DNA of 64,000 nt, from assembly GCA_052144935.1 (NCBI GenBank), contig JBKQPR010000190.1, positions 25,613 to 89,612 on the forward strand, written 5' to 3'. The stretch's first letter is position 1. Every line of letters starts with the position of its first letter. This stretch comes from JOPF133 sp052144935. GTDB lineage: Bacteria; Acidobacteriota; Terriglobia; Bryobacterales; Bryobacteraceae. The notes under the pieces were generated by a model that saw only the letters and a program-made list of their open reading frames with translations, made no database searches and had not been told where the DNA came from. This document shows positions 38,820 to 47,910 of the stretch, piece by piece. The position numbers and the translations under genes are program-made.

Positions 38820-39650
38820 GTGAATCACGGACCCGAGCCTGCCTCATTGACAAGAGCGGAAAAGGAGATTTCAAGACTTGAGCTACGCATTCTCAAAGCC
38901 GGAGCCGTCGAGAGAAAGAGGCTCATAACAGATCTGCTGAATTTCGAGCAGCAAGCCGGTCAGATCGAAGCGCAAGCAGATCCTCCACGGCTCCGCCAGC
39001 AGCCGCAACCGATTCCGATTACGCGTCTGCAAAAGGCATTGGCCGCGGACGAGGCAATTCTCGAATATGTCCTCACAGATCCGGCATCGTACTGCTTGGT
39101 CATCAGCCGGGACAATGCACGAGTGTTCAAGCTGGCGAGCCGTGCTCAAATCGGGAAGCAGGTGGATCAGGTCTCGCGGCCCTTCGAATGGATCGCCCCT
39201 CGGGAGAGCCTGGAGCAGCGCTTTATTCAACTGCCGTGGCGCCGATGGAAAGCGTCGTGTCTACGAAGGCCAGATTGATTGTCATCCCGGATGGTCCCCT
39301 GTATTCGCTGCCATTCGAGGTCATCGGACCACGGACAGACCGGCCGCTGCTGGCGTCTCATGTCGTCACGTATGCTCCATCTGGAACTGTGTTTACGCTT
39401 CTGTCTGAGAAGGGTGGGACCAATGCGCCAATGCCTCTGCTCGCGTTGGCAACAGGAAGTGACGCGTTGGCCGGGGCGGATGTTCACGTGCAAGATCACC
39501 AGCCTTTCAGCAACATCAACCGGGAGGTCTTCAACCTTGACCAACCCCCACGTCCCTTACCGGCCGCCAACGTGAAGCGCGTACTGTCGCTGAGATCCTG
39601 GGCGGAAAATCGGTGATGCTGTTGGGGGATTCCGCCACGAAAGGTGCGGG
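38820..39650 (+). pseudogene. CHAT-domain protein remnant, frameshifted
   Basis: CHAT protease-like sequence (caspase/HetF-type) is spread over three frames. LTRLEL..LIL-like helices and DEAILEYVLTDPASYCLVIS come first, then KARLIVIPDGPLYSLPFEVI and LLASHVVTYAPSGTVFTLLS. After another shift comes AEILGGKSVMLLGDSATKGA. The usual N-terminal TPR repeats and the catalytic C-terminal part are missing. It is not functional. Confidence 0.8.
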
Positions 39651-39781
39651 TCGAATCCCGCTCCACTTAGTCCATCCTCATAACCCTTCTGATACGCGTC
39701 CTTATCCTGGTTCGTTTCGACGGTTTGGTTCGGACCATCATCCGATGGGGGAGGTGGCGCTGGAGTGTAGGTTTGCTGGCA

Positions 39782-39905
39782 CGAGTCTGTGTTATCAATC
39801 AAAATACCTAGCCCCTGGCGAAGTTCAGTCTGATCCTCGATGATCGCTACGCGGATGACGGCCGGGGCGGGCGGCAGCGTTGCCGGACCTGAGGTTTCGC
39901 TAGTC
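39782..39905 (-). pseudogene. response-regulator receiver N-terminal remnant
   Basis: About 26 residues of a REC domain start (VIRVAIIEDQTELRQGLGIL, then DNTDS) sit in an otherwise non-coding frame. It is typical of NarL/FixJ-type regulators. It lies directly downstream of a histidine-kinase fossil on the same strand. Confidence 0.65.
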
Positions 39906-39939
39906 GTAAGCCCATTGTAGACTGGTTCGCCCGCGCGAT

Positions 39940-40206
39940 CATTCCGCATGTTTGCGCGGGTACGGCTTTCCACGGAGGCGGAGGGCCAGCGGTATTCCTA
40001 AAACCACGCTTACGCCTTGATTCTCGATCGTCTGTATTTCCAGCCATCCGCCCAAACTCCGGGCGCGGGACTGTCACGCTCTTCAGCCCGTGGCCGTGCG
40101 CGCCTGTTAATTGGCCGGCGGGCACCGTCGGGCTAAACCCGCAGCCGTCATCCGCCACCTTCGCATCGTTCGAGAGCAACTCGAGAAAGCCCGAAACTCC
40201 GCCCAA
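39940..40206 (-). pseudogene. histidine kinase C-terminal remnant
   Basis: The HATPase G1-like motif VADDGCGFSPTVP is followed, after shifts, by HGLKSV and then EIQTIENQGVSVVLGIPLAL to a TGA at 39942-39940. This is the end of a NarL-cognate kinase. Together with the receiver stub it is a dead two-component pair. Confidence 0.65.
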
Positions 40207-40280
40207 CGTCCGTTCCTTCGCTGGGCCGGTACGATTGCCGGACCAAGCGGCCTCTCGATGCGCAAAGGCTTCGCCCGTAA

Positions 40281-40688
40281 ATGAAGGCGATCGCGGACAC
40301 CGGTTTTCTGGTCGTGTTCGGGAACCGGAAAGACTACCATCATCGGTGGGCGGTCGGGATTGCCGAAGGGGTCACCGAGCCGCTATTGACGTGCGAGGCG
40401 GTGCTGGCCGAAACCGCGTTTCACCTCGGTAGCAGCGCTCTGGTTCTGGCACTGTTGCACGACGGCCTGGTGCAGTCCGCATTGGTGTTGAGCGAGCATA
40501 TTTCGCGATTGGCGGAGTTGGCGGCACGCTACGCGGATCGCAAGCCGGATCTGGCGGATCATTGCCTGATTCGTCTGAGCGAATTGCACCCGCGGTACCC
40601 CGCGGTCACCACGGATCTGGCCGGCTTCCGGGCGTACCGCCGCGGCCGCCGGGAGGCGATCCCCCTGATCCATCCGCCAACGCGGTAG
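40281..40688 (+). CDS. PIN-domain protein (probable toxin)
   Basis: 135 residues. PIN-domain acids are in place: ADTGFLV (Asp near residue 6), LAETAFH (Glu), LADHCLIRL (Asp) and TTDLAGFRAY (Asp). PIN proteins of this size are mostly VapC-like ribonucleases. No intact antitoxin gene precedes it; a short upstream frame ending MRKGFARK could be the tail of one but is not recognisable. It may be a solitary toxin or a remnant of a pair. Confidence 0.8.
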   Translation: MKAIADTGFLVVFGNRKDYHHRWAVGIAEGVTEPLLTCEAVLAETAFHLGSSALVLALLHDGLVQSALVLSEHISRLAELAARYADRKPDLADHCLIRLSELHPRYPAVTTDLAGFRAYRRGRREAIPLIHPPTR

Positions 40689-40869
40689 CGGGGCCAGCCG
40701 GGCAATGAACGGCGTTTCACGGGGGCGAGGCGCGAGTTTCCCACAAACGTTAGCACTCTATCGGAAGTGATGCGGCGAGACAGACTTCGGGCGTGAGCGG
40801 TGGCCGACCGCCGCGTCACTTTCGATAGAGCCGTTTCAAGTGAGCCGCTGGCGCTTGCGGCGGACGCGA

Positions 40870-41380
40870 CCAGCGAATAGCATCGCAGGCCGCCCACCAG
40901 GAGCACGGCAGGCAGGCGGCCTTCGCGATGGGGACGGGTCACGATGGTGCGGCGCCCGAGGCCGCGCCCGGTGACGGACTGGTAGAGAACCTCCGCCCCG
41001 GGGCTGGTCTCGAAAGGCCGCGGCTTCAGCACCGCTGTGCGCACCTCCGGCGGGCCGCCATGCCGCACGGCAACGGCAACGGCCTGGCCGGCCAGGTGGC
41101 GGCCGATGGCTCGCACGAACTGGTCCACGCGCTCGACCGGCTGTCCATCCACGCTCACGATCTCGTCGCCGGTTTGAAAACCAACGGCGTCGCCGGCTCC
41201 GCCTTCGATGACGCGCTCGACGGTTACCGGATTGGCGGGGCCCGCGGGCCGCGTGGGATCGGCCGGGCCGGCGACTAAGCCGATCACCCCATGCCGGGGT
41301 AGATTGCCGGGCAGGTTGCCCTGGGCCCGTAGCCCCCCCAAAACTCCCAGAAAGCATGCCAGCGCGACGGGAAACCTCAT
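40870..41380 (-). pseudogene. truncated secreted PDZ / alpha-beta hydrolase protein
   Basis: A signal peptide (MRFPVALACFLGVLGGLRAQ) is followed by a PDZ domain (VIEGGAGDAVGFQTGDEIVS, VDGQPVERVDQFV). Then comes the start of a hydrolase (TIVTRPHREGRLPAVLLVGG, LRCYSL). After about residue 170 the sequence loses all conservation although the frame continues. The catalytic part is missing. The intact form couples a PDZ domain to an alpha/beta hydrolase in secreted proteins. Confidence 0.7.
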
Positions 41381-41641
41381 GGCCTCACTTTCGCACATTC
41401 GCGAGGCGTATTCTCTAGCGAGGCTCTGCCTTAAACCGTCAGGAACGTTCTCGCCGCGGAGGCGCCGAGAAACGGAGGAAGCGCGGAGAAAACCTGAAAG
41501 AGGTTTCAGCGGTGCACCAGAACTTGACCGTCTGCATCAGCTTCGAAGATTCAAGTGCCCTGACCCCAGGCACGCGGGTCCGGTCTGGTAAAATCGATGC
41601 ATCTTCGGCCGTCTCCGGCGACGGCCTGTTGAGGTTCGTCA

Positions 41642-42619
41642 ATGCGGTTCGGAGTCACGGGTTCTTTGTTGGTCCTCGAATGGTTGTGTGCGCCAGCGCT
41701 GGGCGCACAAACTGCCCCGCTGCCGGGCAAGGGCCTGGCGCAGCATGCGTTTCTCTATTGCGGGGAATGGCAGCAACGCGGACAGTCGGAGCAGACCATG
41801 TACATCGTGCGCGGCGGCAAGGTGGTCTGGTCCTATTCGATTTCGGCGAAAGACGAGCTGGGCGATTGCACCATGATGCCGGACGGCGACATCGTTTTTT
41901 CCCGCCGGTCGGGCGCCAGCGAGGTGACACCCGATAAGAGGATCGTGTGGAATTACGTGGCGCCGCCGGGAACCGAGATTCACACGGCCTACCCCATGGA
42001 TAATGAGCACATCCTGGTGATGCAGAACGGCAACCCCGCCAAGCTGCTGGTGATCCGCAAGAGTTTCGAAGATCCGGCCGGCGAAATCGAGCGCGAGCTG
42101 ACCTTGGAAACGGGCGTGCCCACGTCGCCGCACGGCCAGTTCCGCCACGTGCGGATGACCCCGGAGGGCACCTTCCTGGTGGCGCACATGGACCTGGGGA
42201 AAGTGGTGGAGTACTCGCCGGACGGCAAGCCTATGTGGTCGGTGGACGCCCCTTCGGCATGGGCTGCCGTGCGCCTGAAGAACGGCCACACCCTGATCAG
42301 CGGCAACCAGAACGGCTACGTCCGGGAGGTGGATAAGAGCGGGAAGACGGTGTGGGAGCTCGACAAGAACGACCTGCCCGGCATTCCCCTGTACACCGTC
42401 CAGGAGGTGAGCCGGCTGGCCAATGGCAACACGCTGATCAATAACTGGCCCGGCAGTCTGCCCACCGAGCAGTGGCCCGGCACCGTGCAATTGATCGAAG
42501 TGACGCCCGATAAGAAGGTGGTGTGGGCGCTGCAGGACTGGAAGACCCTGGGGCCGCCGACCTCCACGCAACTGCTGGACGAACCGGGCTTCGCCGAGAG
42601 GGGGGGATTGCAGCGGTAG
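41642..42619 (+). CDS. secreted beta-propeller protein (PQQ-like repeats)
   Basis: 325 residues with a signal peptide (GVTGSLLVLEWLCAPALGAQ). Repeated strands such as GKVVWSYSISAKDELGDC, DKRIVWNYVAPPGTEIHTAY, GKPMWSVDAPSAWAAVRL, KSGKTVWELDKNDLPG and DKKVVWALQDW end in W-containing turns like PQQ/aryl-sulfotransferase-type propellers. No quinone- or metal-binding motif is evident, so it may be structural or bind a ligand. Its stop is immediately followed by transposase remains. Confidence 0.8.
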   Translation: MRFGVTGSLLVLEWLCAPALGAQTAPLPGKGLAQHAFLYCGEWQQRGQSEQTMYIVRGGKVVWSYSISAKDELGDCTMMPDGDIVFSRRSGASEVTPDKRIVWNYVAPPGTEIHTAYPMDNEHILVMQNGNPAKLLVIRKSFEDPAGEIERELTLETGVPTSPHGQFRHVRMTPEGTFLVAHMDLGKVVEYSPDGKPMWSVDAPSAWAAVRLKNGHTLISGNQNGYVREVDKSGKTVWELDKNDLPGIPLYTVQEVSRLANGNTLINNWPGSLPTEQWPGTVQLIEVTPDKKVVWALQDWKTLGPPTSTQLLDEPGFAERGGLQR

Positions 42620-42649
42620 ACGCTGTCGGGAAACAACAAACCAGTCGCC

Positions 42650-43060
42650 GGTATCCGCTCCCCGGCGCCAACGCCGGCATTCGCGGCCTGCATCGGCCTG
42701 GACTGGGCCGACCAAAAACACTCCTCGTCCATGCTCGTCGATGGCCACCAGACACGCGGTCAACTGGACAATACCTCGGAGGCCATCGAACTCTGGGCCG
42801 CCGCACTGGCGCAGCGCTTTGGCGGCCGGCCGGTGGCTCTGGCCTTGGAGCAGGCCCGCGGCGCGGTGATAGCCGTGCTTTCCAAATATGCCCACCTGGT
42901 GCTGTTCCACGTGCATCCCACCAGCCTGGCCAACTACCGCAAGAGATCCTCTCCCTCCGGGGCCAAAAGCGATCCCGCCGATGGAGACCTTATCCTGGCA
43001 AGCATCCCGAGCGGCTGCGCTGCTTGCGGTCGGCGCTGGACGGCCGCATCCTTGTCGAAC
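42650..43060 (+). mobile_element. IS110-family transposase N-terminal fragment
   Basis: The plus strand reads AACIGLDWADQKHSSSMLVD, GQLDNTSEAIELWAAALAQR, VALALEQARGAVIAVL and GAKSDPADGDLIL: the DEDD-type RuvC-like domain of IS110 transposases with all its acids. After a shift, KHPERLRCLRSALD follows and then all similarity ends. The C-terminal Ser-containing domain is lost. No start codon or element ends are evident. Confidence 0.8.
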
Positions 43061-43094
43061 ATCATCCCCAGCCATCCGCTGGCCAGTCACCCGC

Positions 43095-43703
43095 CCGGGC
43101 GCGTGGTTCAATACGGCAGGGCGGGTCCCGCCGTCCTTGGTAGGGATTCTGAGCTTCCCGCCCGTGCTCAACATGTTGTCGCCGGGCCAGCTCATGAACT
43201 TCAACTACAATCCCGTGCACCTGGTGAACACCTGCGGCGCCTTCGGCAGCATCAACCAGACCCGCTACAAAGTGGTGGTCGAAGGAACCGATGATCCGTC
43301 ACCACCCCATCCACTGAGTGGCGCGAGTACGAATTCCGGGGGAAACCTGGCGACCCCAGCCGCAGGCCGTCACAGGTAGCGCCATCCCACCTGCGCTTTG
43401 ACTGGCTCATGTGGTTCGCGGCGATGTCCCGCTACTCCCAGGAGCCTTGGTCCGTGAAGTTCATGGCCAAACTGCTCCAGGGTGACCGCGGCACACTCGG
43501 GCTGCTCGAAACCAACCCATTTCCCAGTCATCCGCCCCGCTACGTGCGCGCCCAGGCTGTATCTGTACCGCTTCACCACGCCGCAAGCGAGAAAAGAGGG
43601 CGGCGAGTGGTGGCAGCGGGAACTAGCCGGGCTATGGTTTCCGGAAGTATCGCTGGATACGCCAGGCTTTCGGCGAATCCTGCTGGAGCAGGGCTGGCTT
43701 TGA
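43095..43703 (+). pseudogene. lipase-maturation-factor-like membrane protein, 3' remnant
   Basis: Three frames in succession read like the C-terminal half of LMF1-type (DUF1222) proteins. These are VPPSLVGILSFPPVLNMLSP, LVNTCGAFGSINQTRYKVVV; then WREYEFRGKPGDPSRRPSQV, HLRFDWLMWFAAMSRYSQ, LETNPFPSHPPRYVRAQ; then LYLYRFTTPQARKEGGEWWQ to ILLEQGWL. Two frameshifts plus loss of the 5' half make it a pseudogene. The IS110 fragment joins its broken 5' edge. Confidence 0.8.
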
Positions 43704-43966
43704 CCGGGGCGGCCAGCCGGTGGGCGAGTCGCGGCCGGCAAGCGCCGATTTGAGGGAAGGGCTTCCCAGCTTTGCGCAAAGAGAGTCACCACGGCGGGGC
43801 AAAACGGACTTACGCGATTCAGCAGTGCCGGTATCGTCTGGGATTTCACGTCCTATAAGAGGCCCGAAATTCGCAGGGGAATAGTTGGACCCGATTGTGC
43901 CCTAACGGCGGTCGAGAGACTGTTGCGGGCGAGTTTGTCGCTGGGCGATCCGGATTCGCCCCCAGA

Positions 43967-44863
43967 TTACGGCTCGCGCACTGCCCGGAACCCCACCATC
44001 CGGTGCGCCTGAAACGAAGGCCACGCTGCCGATCGGGCGTAGGACCGCAGTTCGAACGGCTCCATGAAAAACGTTCCGCCGCGCAGCACGCGGTAGGCAC
44101 CCTGCGCGGGGCCCTTCGGATTCTTGCGCGGTGAGACCGAGTAGTAATCGCGGCTGTACCAATCCGAGCACCACTCCATCACGTTGCCCGCCATATCGAG
44201 CGCTCCGTATGGCGATGCGTTGCTGTGGGTCTCGAGGGCGCCGTGCTTGCCGCCATCGTAGAATCCAACCAGACTTCCGGTATCGAAGCTTTGCGCGCCC
44301 ACGTAATTCGCGTAGGAGCGGTCGATGTCATTTCCCCAGGGGTACCGCCGCTGGTCGGTCCCGCGCGCGGCCTTTTCCCATTCGGCTTCGGTGGGCAGGC
44401 GGTATTTCTTACCCGTCTTGGCGCTGAGCCAATTGCAGTAGGCCACGGCCGAATCCCAATTCACGCCCAGAACCGGGTAGTCGTCGCTCGACGGCGTTCC
44501 GCCTCCGTGATTGCGGGCATCGGTCCAGTAGGGGATCTGGTTCCTCGGCACCACCCTTCCGCCGGGCCAGAATTGGGAATCGTCGTAGCCGGCATCGTCG
44601 CGGAACTTCTTCCACTCGCCGTTGGTCATCTCATACTTGGCGATATAGAACGCATCCAACTCCACCACGTGGACGGGCCGCTCGCGCGGGTCGCCGTCGC
44701 CGAAGTTGTCGCCCATGCGGAAGGCTCCGGCCGGCACATAGACGTAATCGCCATGGCCGTCATTGACCACCGTGGGAGCGCCCGCTGGGCCCGCTGCGAG
44801 CAATGCGGCGATCGCCAGCACGCCCAGGAGCAGCGTTACAGCGGGCAGCGCGGGACGGCGCAT
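43967..44863 (-). CDS. secreted SUMF1/formylglycine-generating-like protein, catalytic Cys absent
   Basis: About 298 residues with a signal peptide. The FGE-sulfatase fold is visible: YVYVPAGAFRMGDNFGDGDP, PVHVVELDAFYIAKYEMTNG, KKYRLPTEAEWEKAARG, YGALDMAGNVMEWCSDWYS and YRVLRGGTFFMEPFELRSYA. Authentic formylglycine-generating enzymes carry two Cys in the RGGSFxC...C region; here it reads RGGTFFMEPFELRSYARS with none. It is likely a binding or structural homologue. It starts one base after the stop of the upstream esterase gene. Confidence 0.85.
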   Translation of the reverse strand: MRRPALPAVTLLLGVLAIAALLAAGPAGAPTVVNDGHGDYVYVPAGAFRMGDNFGDGDPRERPVHVVELDAFYIAKYEMTNGEWKKFRDDAGYDDSQFWPGGRVVPRNQIPYWTDARNHGGGTPSSDDYPVLGVNWDSAVAYCNWLSAKTGKKYRLPTEAEWEKAARGTDQRRYPWGNDIDRSYANYVGAQSFDTGSLVGFYDGGKHGALETHSNASPYGALDMAGNVMEWCSDWYSRDYYSVSPRKNPKGPAQGAYRVLRGGTFFMEPFELRSYARSAAWPSFQAHRMVGFRAVREP

Positions 44864-44864
44864 G

Positions 44865-45746
44865 TCAGTGGGCCCCCGGAAGGAAGCCGTCCAGCTTGAG
44901 GAACAGTTCCAGACGCCCCATCCAGTCGGAGAACTCGGGACTTCCAAAGCCGCTCCCGAAACCGTGGCGCCCCTTCTGGTAGACGTGAATCTCGGCGGTC
45001 GCTCCGGCGCGGATCAGATCCATGAAGAGTTGCGCGTTCCCGAGTGACGGTCCGGTATCGGCCGCCGCCGAGATCAGGAACGTCGGCGGGAAGTTCTTCA
45101 GCGATTCGCCCTGGGTAGCGCGCCCCACGCCATATACCAGGACCAGGTAATCCGGCCGCGAGCTCTGGCGGTCGATCGGGTCGGCCGCATTGGTGTCGCC
45201 GGGGCCCGAGGTTCCCACCACGCTGCGCGCCGTGTTCGAGCCGGCGGAGAATCCGATGTAGCCGACCCGATTCGGGTCCAGCTTGAATTCGCCCGCCCGC
45301 GCGCGAACCAGTTGCACGGCGCGCTTCCCTTCCATGACGCGCACGTTTTCGCCGTAGCGCGGCGACAGCCGGTAGGTCAGCACGAACGCGGTGACTCCCC
45401 AGGTGTTGTAGCGCTCGGCGATATCGAGTCCTTCACCGCCGTACATCAACATGATGTTGGAGCCTCCCGGCGCGACGATCACGGAGCCGCCGTTCCGCTT
45501 GCCTTCCGGGGGAAGGAAGACCGTGAGGAACGGGCTGTCCAAAGGTCCGTTGCCTGTGACGAGCGGAACCTTGCCCTCTTCCCAGAGCGGGATGTTGTAG
45601 TTGACGGTCGACTTGTCAACCGTCTTGTCGCCGGCGGCGCTCTTATCCGCGGGACGTTTATTGTCCGCGGCCAGAAGAGTGCCGGAGATCGCCAGGACGC
45701 CGGCAACCAGCCGCCAGCGGATGCTTGAAAACCGGGAAACAGCCAT
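44865..45746 (-). CDS. secreted alpha/beta-hydrolase (acetyl-esterase-like)
   Basis: About 293 residues from MAVSRFSSIRWRLVAGVLAI. The nucleophile motif is YIGFSAGSNTARSVV (Ser), the oxyanion segment is SVIVAPGGSNIMLMYGGEG, and the C-terminal His lies in YQKGRHGFG. Similar secreted esterases (BD-FAE type) deacetylate or demethylate plant-polysaccharide fragments. The upstream frame to 46073 reads through repeated low-complexity DNA and is not coding. It forms an operon with the SUMF1-like gene. Confidence 0.85.
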   Translation of the reverse strand: MAVSRFSSIRWRLVAGVLAISGTLLAADNKRPADKSAAGDKTVDKSTVNYNIPLWEEGKVPLVTGNGPLDSPFLTVFLPPEGKRNGGSVIVAPGGSNIMLMYGGEGLDIAERYNTWGVTAFVLTYRLSPRYGENVRVMEGKRAVQLVRARAGEFKLDPNRVGYIGFSAGSNTARSVVGTSGPGDTNAADPIDRQSSRPDYLVLVYGVGRATQGESLKNFPPTFLISAAADTGPSLGNAQLFMDLIRAGATAEIHVYQKGRHGFGSGFGSPEFSDWMGRLELFLKLDGFLPGAH

Positions 45747-45798
45747 GCAGAATAGTGTCCGGCCTGGGGCGGCTCGCGTCAAGGGGTGGTTGTGACTA

Positions 45799-45842
45799 AA
45801 ACCATATCTTTGCCGCGAATAAACCATAACCTTGCCGCAGAT
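45799..45842. repeat. 22-bp tandem repeat upstream of esterase
   Basis: Two adjacent 22-bp units (AAACCATATCTTTGCCGCG and AAACCATAACCTTGCCGC, flanking bases not shown) agree at 18 positions. They lie 50-100 bases upstream of the esterase start, where a regulator could bind. Confidence 0.55.
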
Positions 45843-46141
45843 CAGGCGCCACCTCCTTTGTTTGCGGTTCGCCGATAGGGAACCCCTGCGGCCAGGTAAA
45901 GCATAATGTTGCCGAAAAGTGCGCCTGTAAAGCACTGCGCTGCCGCAAATGACACATCCGGCAAAGGGTACATCGTTTCCCGGCCGGCCGCCTGCGAGAT
46001 GCGGCACGGCTGCGGAATCCGGGTCGGCAAACAGTGACGGCGCCATGAGGATCTTCCGCCTGTGTCCAGCCAATGTCAGTATCGGGCGTTTCGCGGCCGA
46101 GTGGATTTGGTACCAAAGGCGTCATCGGATACACTGAGGAT

Positions 46142-46324
46142 ATGGCGAATGTGGTTGATCCCCGGAATTTCGTGGCGCCGAGTATTTCCATTCCCGGCTT
46201 AAAGCCGCCGGTCTGGGATTTCTCTCCGGCTGACGACGGCGATCCGCGCGAGGTCGACGCATTCAACGCCATGATTCGCGAGCTTCGCGATCAAGACCTG
46301 GGCGTCCGCCCTGATGCCGAATGA
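46142..46324 (+). CDS. antitoxin of PIN system
   Basis: A 60-residue protein starting MANVVDPRNFVAPSISIPGL. It is short and acidic, ending IRELRDQDLGVRPDAE. GAGG precedes the ATG. It overlaps the following VapC-like gene by four bases. I do not recognise its DNA-binding fold; the assignment rests on the arrangement. Confidence 0.7.
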   Translation: MANVVDPRNFVAPSISIPGLKPPVWDFSPADDGDPREVDAFNAMIRELRDQDLGVRPDAE

Positions 46325-46722
46325 GCGTTCTGCTGGTTGACACCAACGTCGTGTCGATCCTGTTTAACCAACGTCATTCGTTACGGCAGGCTTGCATTGA
46401 GGCGGTGGCCGGGCACCAGTTGTTGATTTCTTTCATGACCCGGTCTGAATTGTTGCTTTGGCCCGCTGCCAACAACTGGGGAGAACTTCGACGTACGGCC
46501 TTGGAACAGCACATGGCCTTGTACCTGACCGTATATCCCGATGAGCGCACGTGCGCGATCTGGGCCGAGGTGGTGGATCAATGCCGCCGGATCGGCCGCA
46601 GGATCCAGACGGCCGATGCGTGGATTGCGTCTGCCGCCCGCCAGTGGGACTGTCCATTAGTGACAACGGATTTCCGCGATTATGCGGCGATCGATAACCT
46701 GAACGTGGTTCCGATCCGATGA
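46321..46722 (+). CDS. VapC-like PIN-domain toxin
   Basis: 133 residues with all PIN acids: LLVDTNVVS (Asp), FMTRSELLLW (Glu), QTADAWIASAA (Asp) and TTDFRDY (Asp). It is a predicted endoribonuclease paired with the short antitoxin upstream (ATGA overlap). Confidence 0.88.
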   Translation: MSVLLVDTNVVSILFNQRHSLRQACIEAVAGHQLLISFMTRSELLLWPAANNWGELRRTALEQHMALYLTVYPDERTCAIWAEVVDQCRRIGRRIQTADAWIASAARQWDCPLVTTDFRDYAAIDNLNVVPIR

Positions 46723-46940
46723 GGCTCGCTTCCAACCAGTGGTTCGGGCGTCTTGCATCCACTGGATGGGAAAGGGACTTGAGGGGAGTAATGGCCGAAC
46801 GATGCTTAAGGCGCGCCCATTCTCCGAGTGGCCGACGATTCACCCGGAGCTCACAATATCCGCGAGTAGCGCCCCACCCTGTGTCAGCCCCACCCCATCG
46901 TTGGCCACTGTCGATCTTGGTTTCCTTTCGTTCCAGTCCG

Positions 46941-47885
46941 TCAGACCTCCTGTCGCGCCAACAGACAAAGGCGACTGTTCCTCTGAACGCCCAGACCGCG
47001 TTGAGTGTAGACCAACGCGACCTTCTTCTCTGGCAATGGAAAGAGAAGGTCCAAGCGGTAGCCGCCACCAGTATCGCGCAGGGCAATCTCCTCGATCACC
47101 GTCATCCTCGTCGCGTCCACCAGGAACAACCTGCCCTCCATCGTCGTCAGCACGGCCTGTGTCGCATCGATATAAGAGACGGAATAGCCAATCGGATCCT
47201 CCTCGTCGCCGCCTACTTCCGTCAAACTTTCCTTTAAAGGGCCCTGTGGATATGCGTAGCAGTGAAGCGCGCCTTCCGATGTGACGAGAAACTCCTCTCC
47301 GTTGAGGCTGAAACTCGGGGGGCACGTTTCGTCGAGGGCTTTGAACCGAGTTACCTTTATGGCGCTGCCGTTGAGAGTCGCCCAGAAGAGACACTGACCG
47401 TCCTGACCTGCCGCCGCCCATAAAACCACTGAGTTCTCGTCCCGACCCGGGAAGAGAGAAAACTCGGAGTTGCCATACGGATCTGCCACTTTGGCCTGCG
47501 CAATCTGCGTCCACGAACCCGGCTCCCACGCTTTGAGGACGACGGTCTGTGGAGTAAACCGGACGCAGGTCCAGAACAGATTCTCCCGGCCATACAGGCA
47601 GCTCATAAAGGCGTTGTTCAGCCGGTGGAACATCTCGAATGTTGCGGTCGAAAAAAACTTGATGCCGTCCGATGCGACGATCGCCAATTCGGAACCTGCG
47701 GGCGATAACGCGGCGGCCTGAGGATGTGCGCTAAGAGTGAAGTCTTCTACGGTTTGAAAGTCCGCTGAGATCAGGGAACCAGCGCCTTCCGGAGATAAGG
47801 CCATCACAGCGCCCGAAGTAGCGCAGGCGGTAATCCGAGCCTCATGAGAAAGTTGCACATTTTTCAAGAGAGAAATCGCTGCCAT
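46941..47885 (-). CDS. beta-propeller-like hypothetical protein
   Basis: 314 residues from ATG 47885. Repeated beta segments such as ARITACATSGAVMALSPEGA, PQAAALSPAGSELAIVASDG, LKAWEPGSWTQIAQAKVADP and SLNGEEFLVTSEGALHCYAY look like a WD/PQQ-type propeller without canonical WD dipeptides. There is no signal peptide. It begins 25 bases after the end of the gene upstream and is probably cotranscribed with it. Function unknown. Confidence 0.65.
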   Translation of the reverse strand: MAAISLLKNVQLSHEARITACATSGAVMALSPEGAGSLISADFQTVEDFTLSAHPQAAALSPAGSELAIVASDGIKFFSTATFEMFHRLNNAFMSCLYGRENLFWTCVRFTPQTVVLKAWEPGSWTQIAQAKVADPYGNSEFSLFPGRDENSVVLWAAAGQDGQCLFWATLNGSAIKVTRFKALDETCPPSFSLNGEEFLVTSEGALHCYAYPQGPLKESLTEVGGDEEDPIGYSVSYIDATQAVLTTMEGRLFLVDATRMTVIEEIALRDTGGGYRLDLLFPLPEKKVALVYTQRGLGVQRNSRLCLLARQEV

Positions 47886-47910
47886 TCGTCTTAATCCCGT
47901 TCTCAATCCC

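Noticed and set aside
45842..46073. N-terminal extension of the secreted esterase to 46073
   Set aside because: It reads through the tandem-repeat DNA, lacks conservation and would hide a normal signal peptide; ATG 45746 is preferred.
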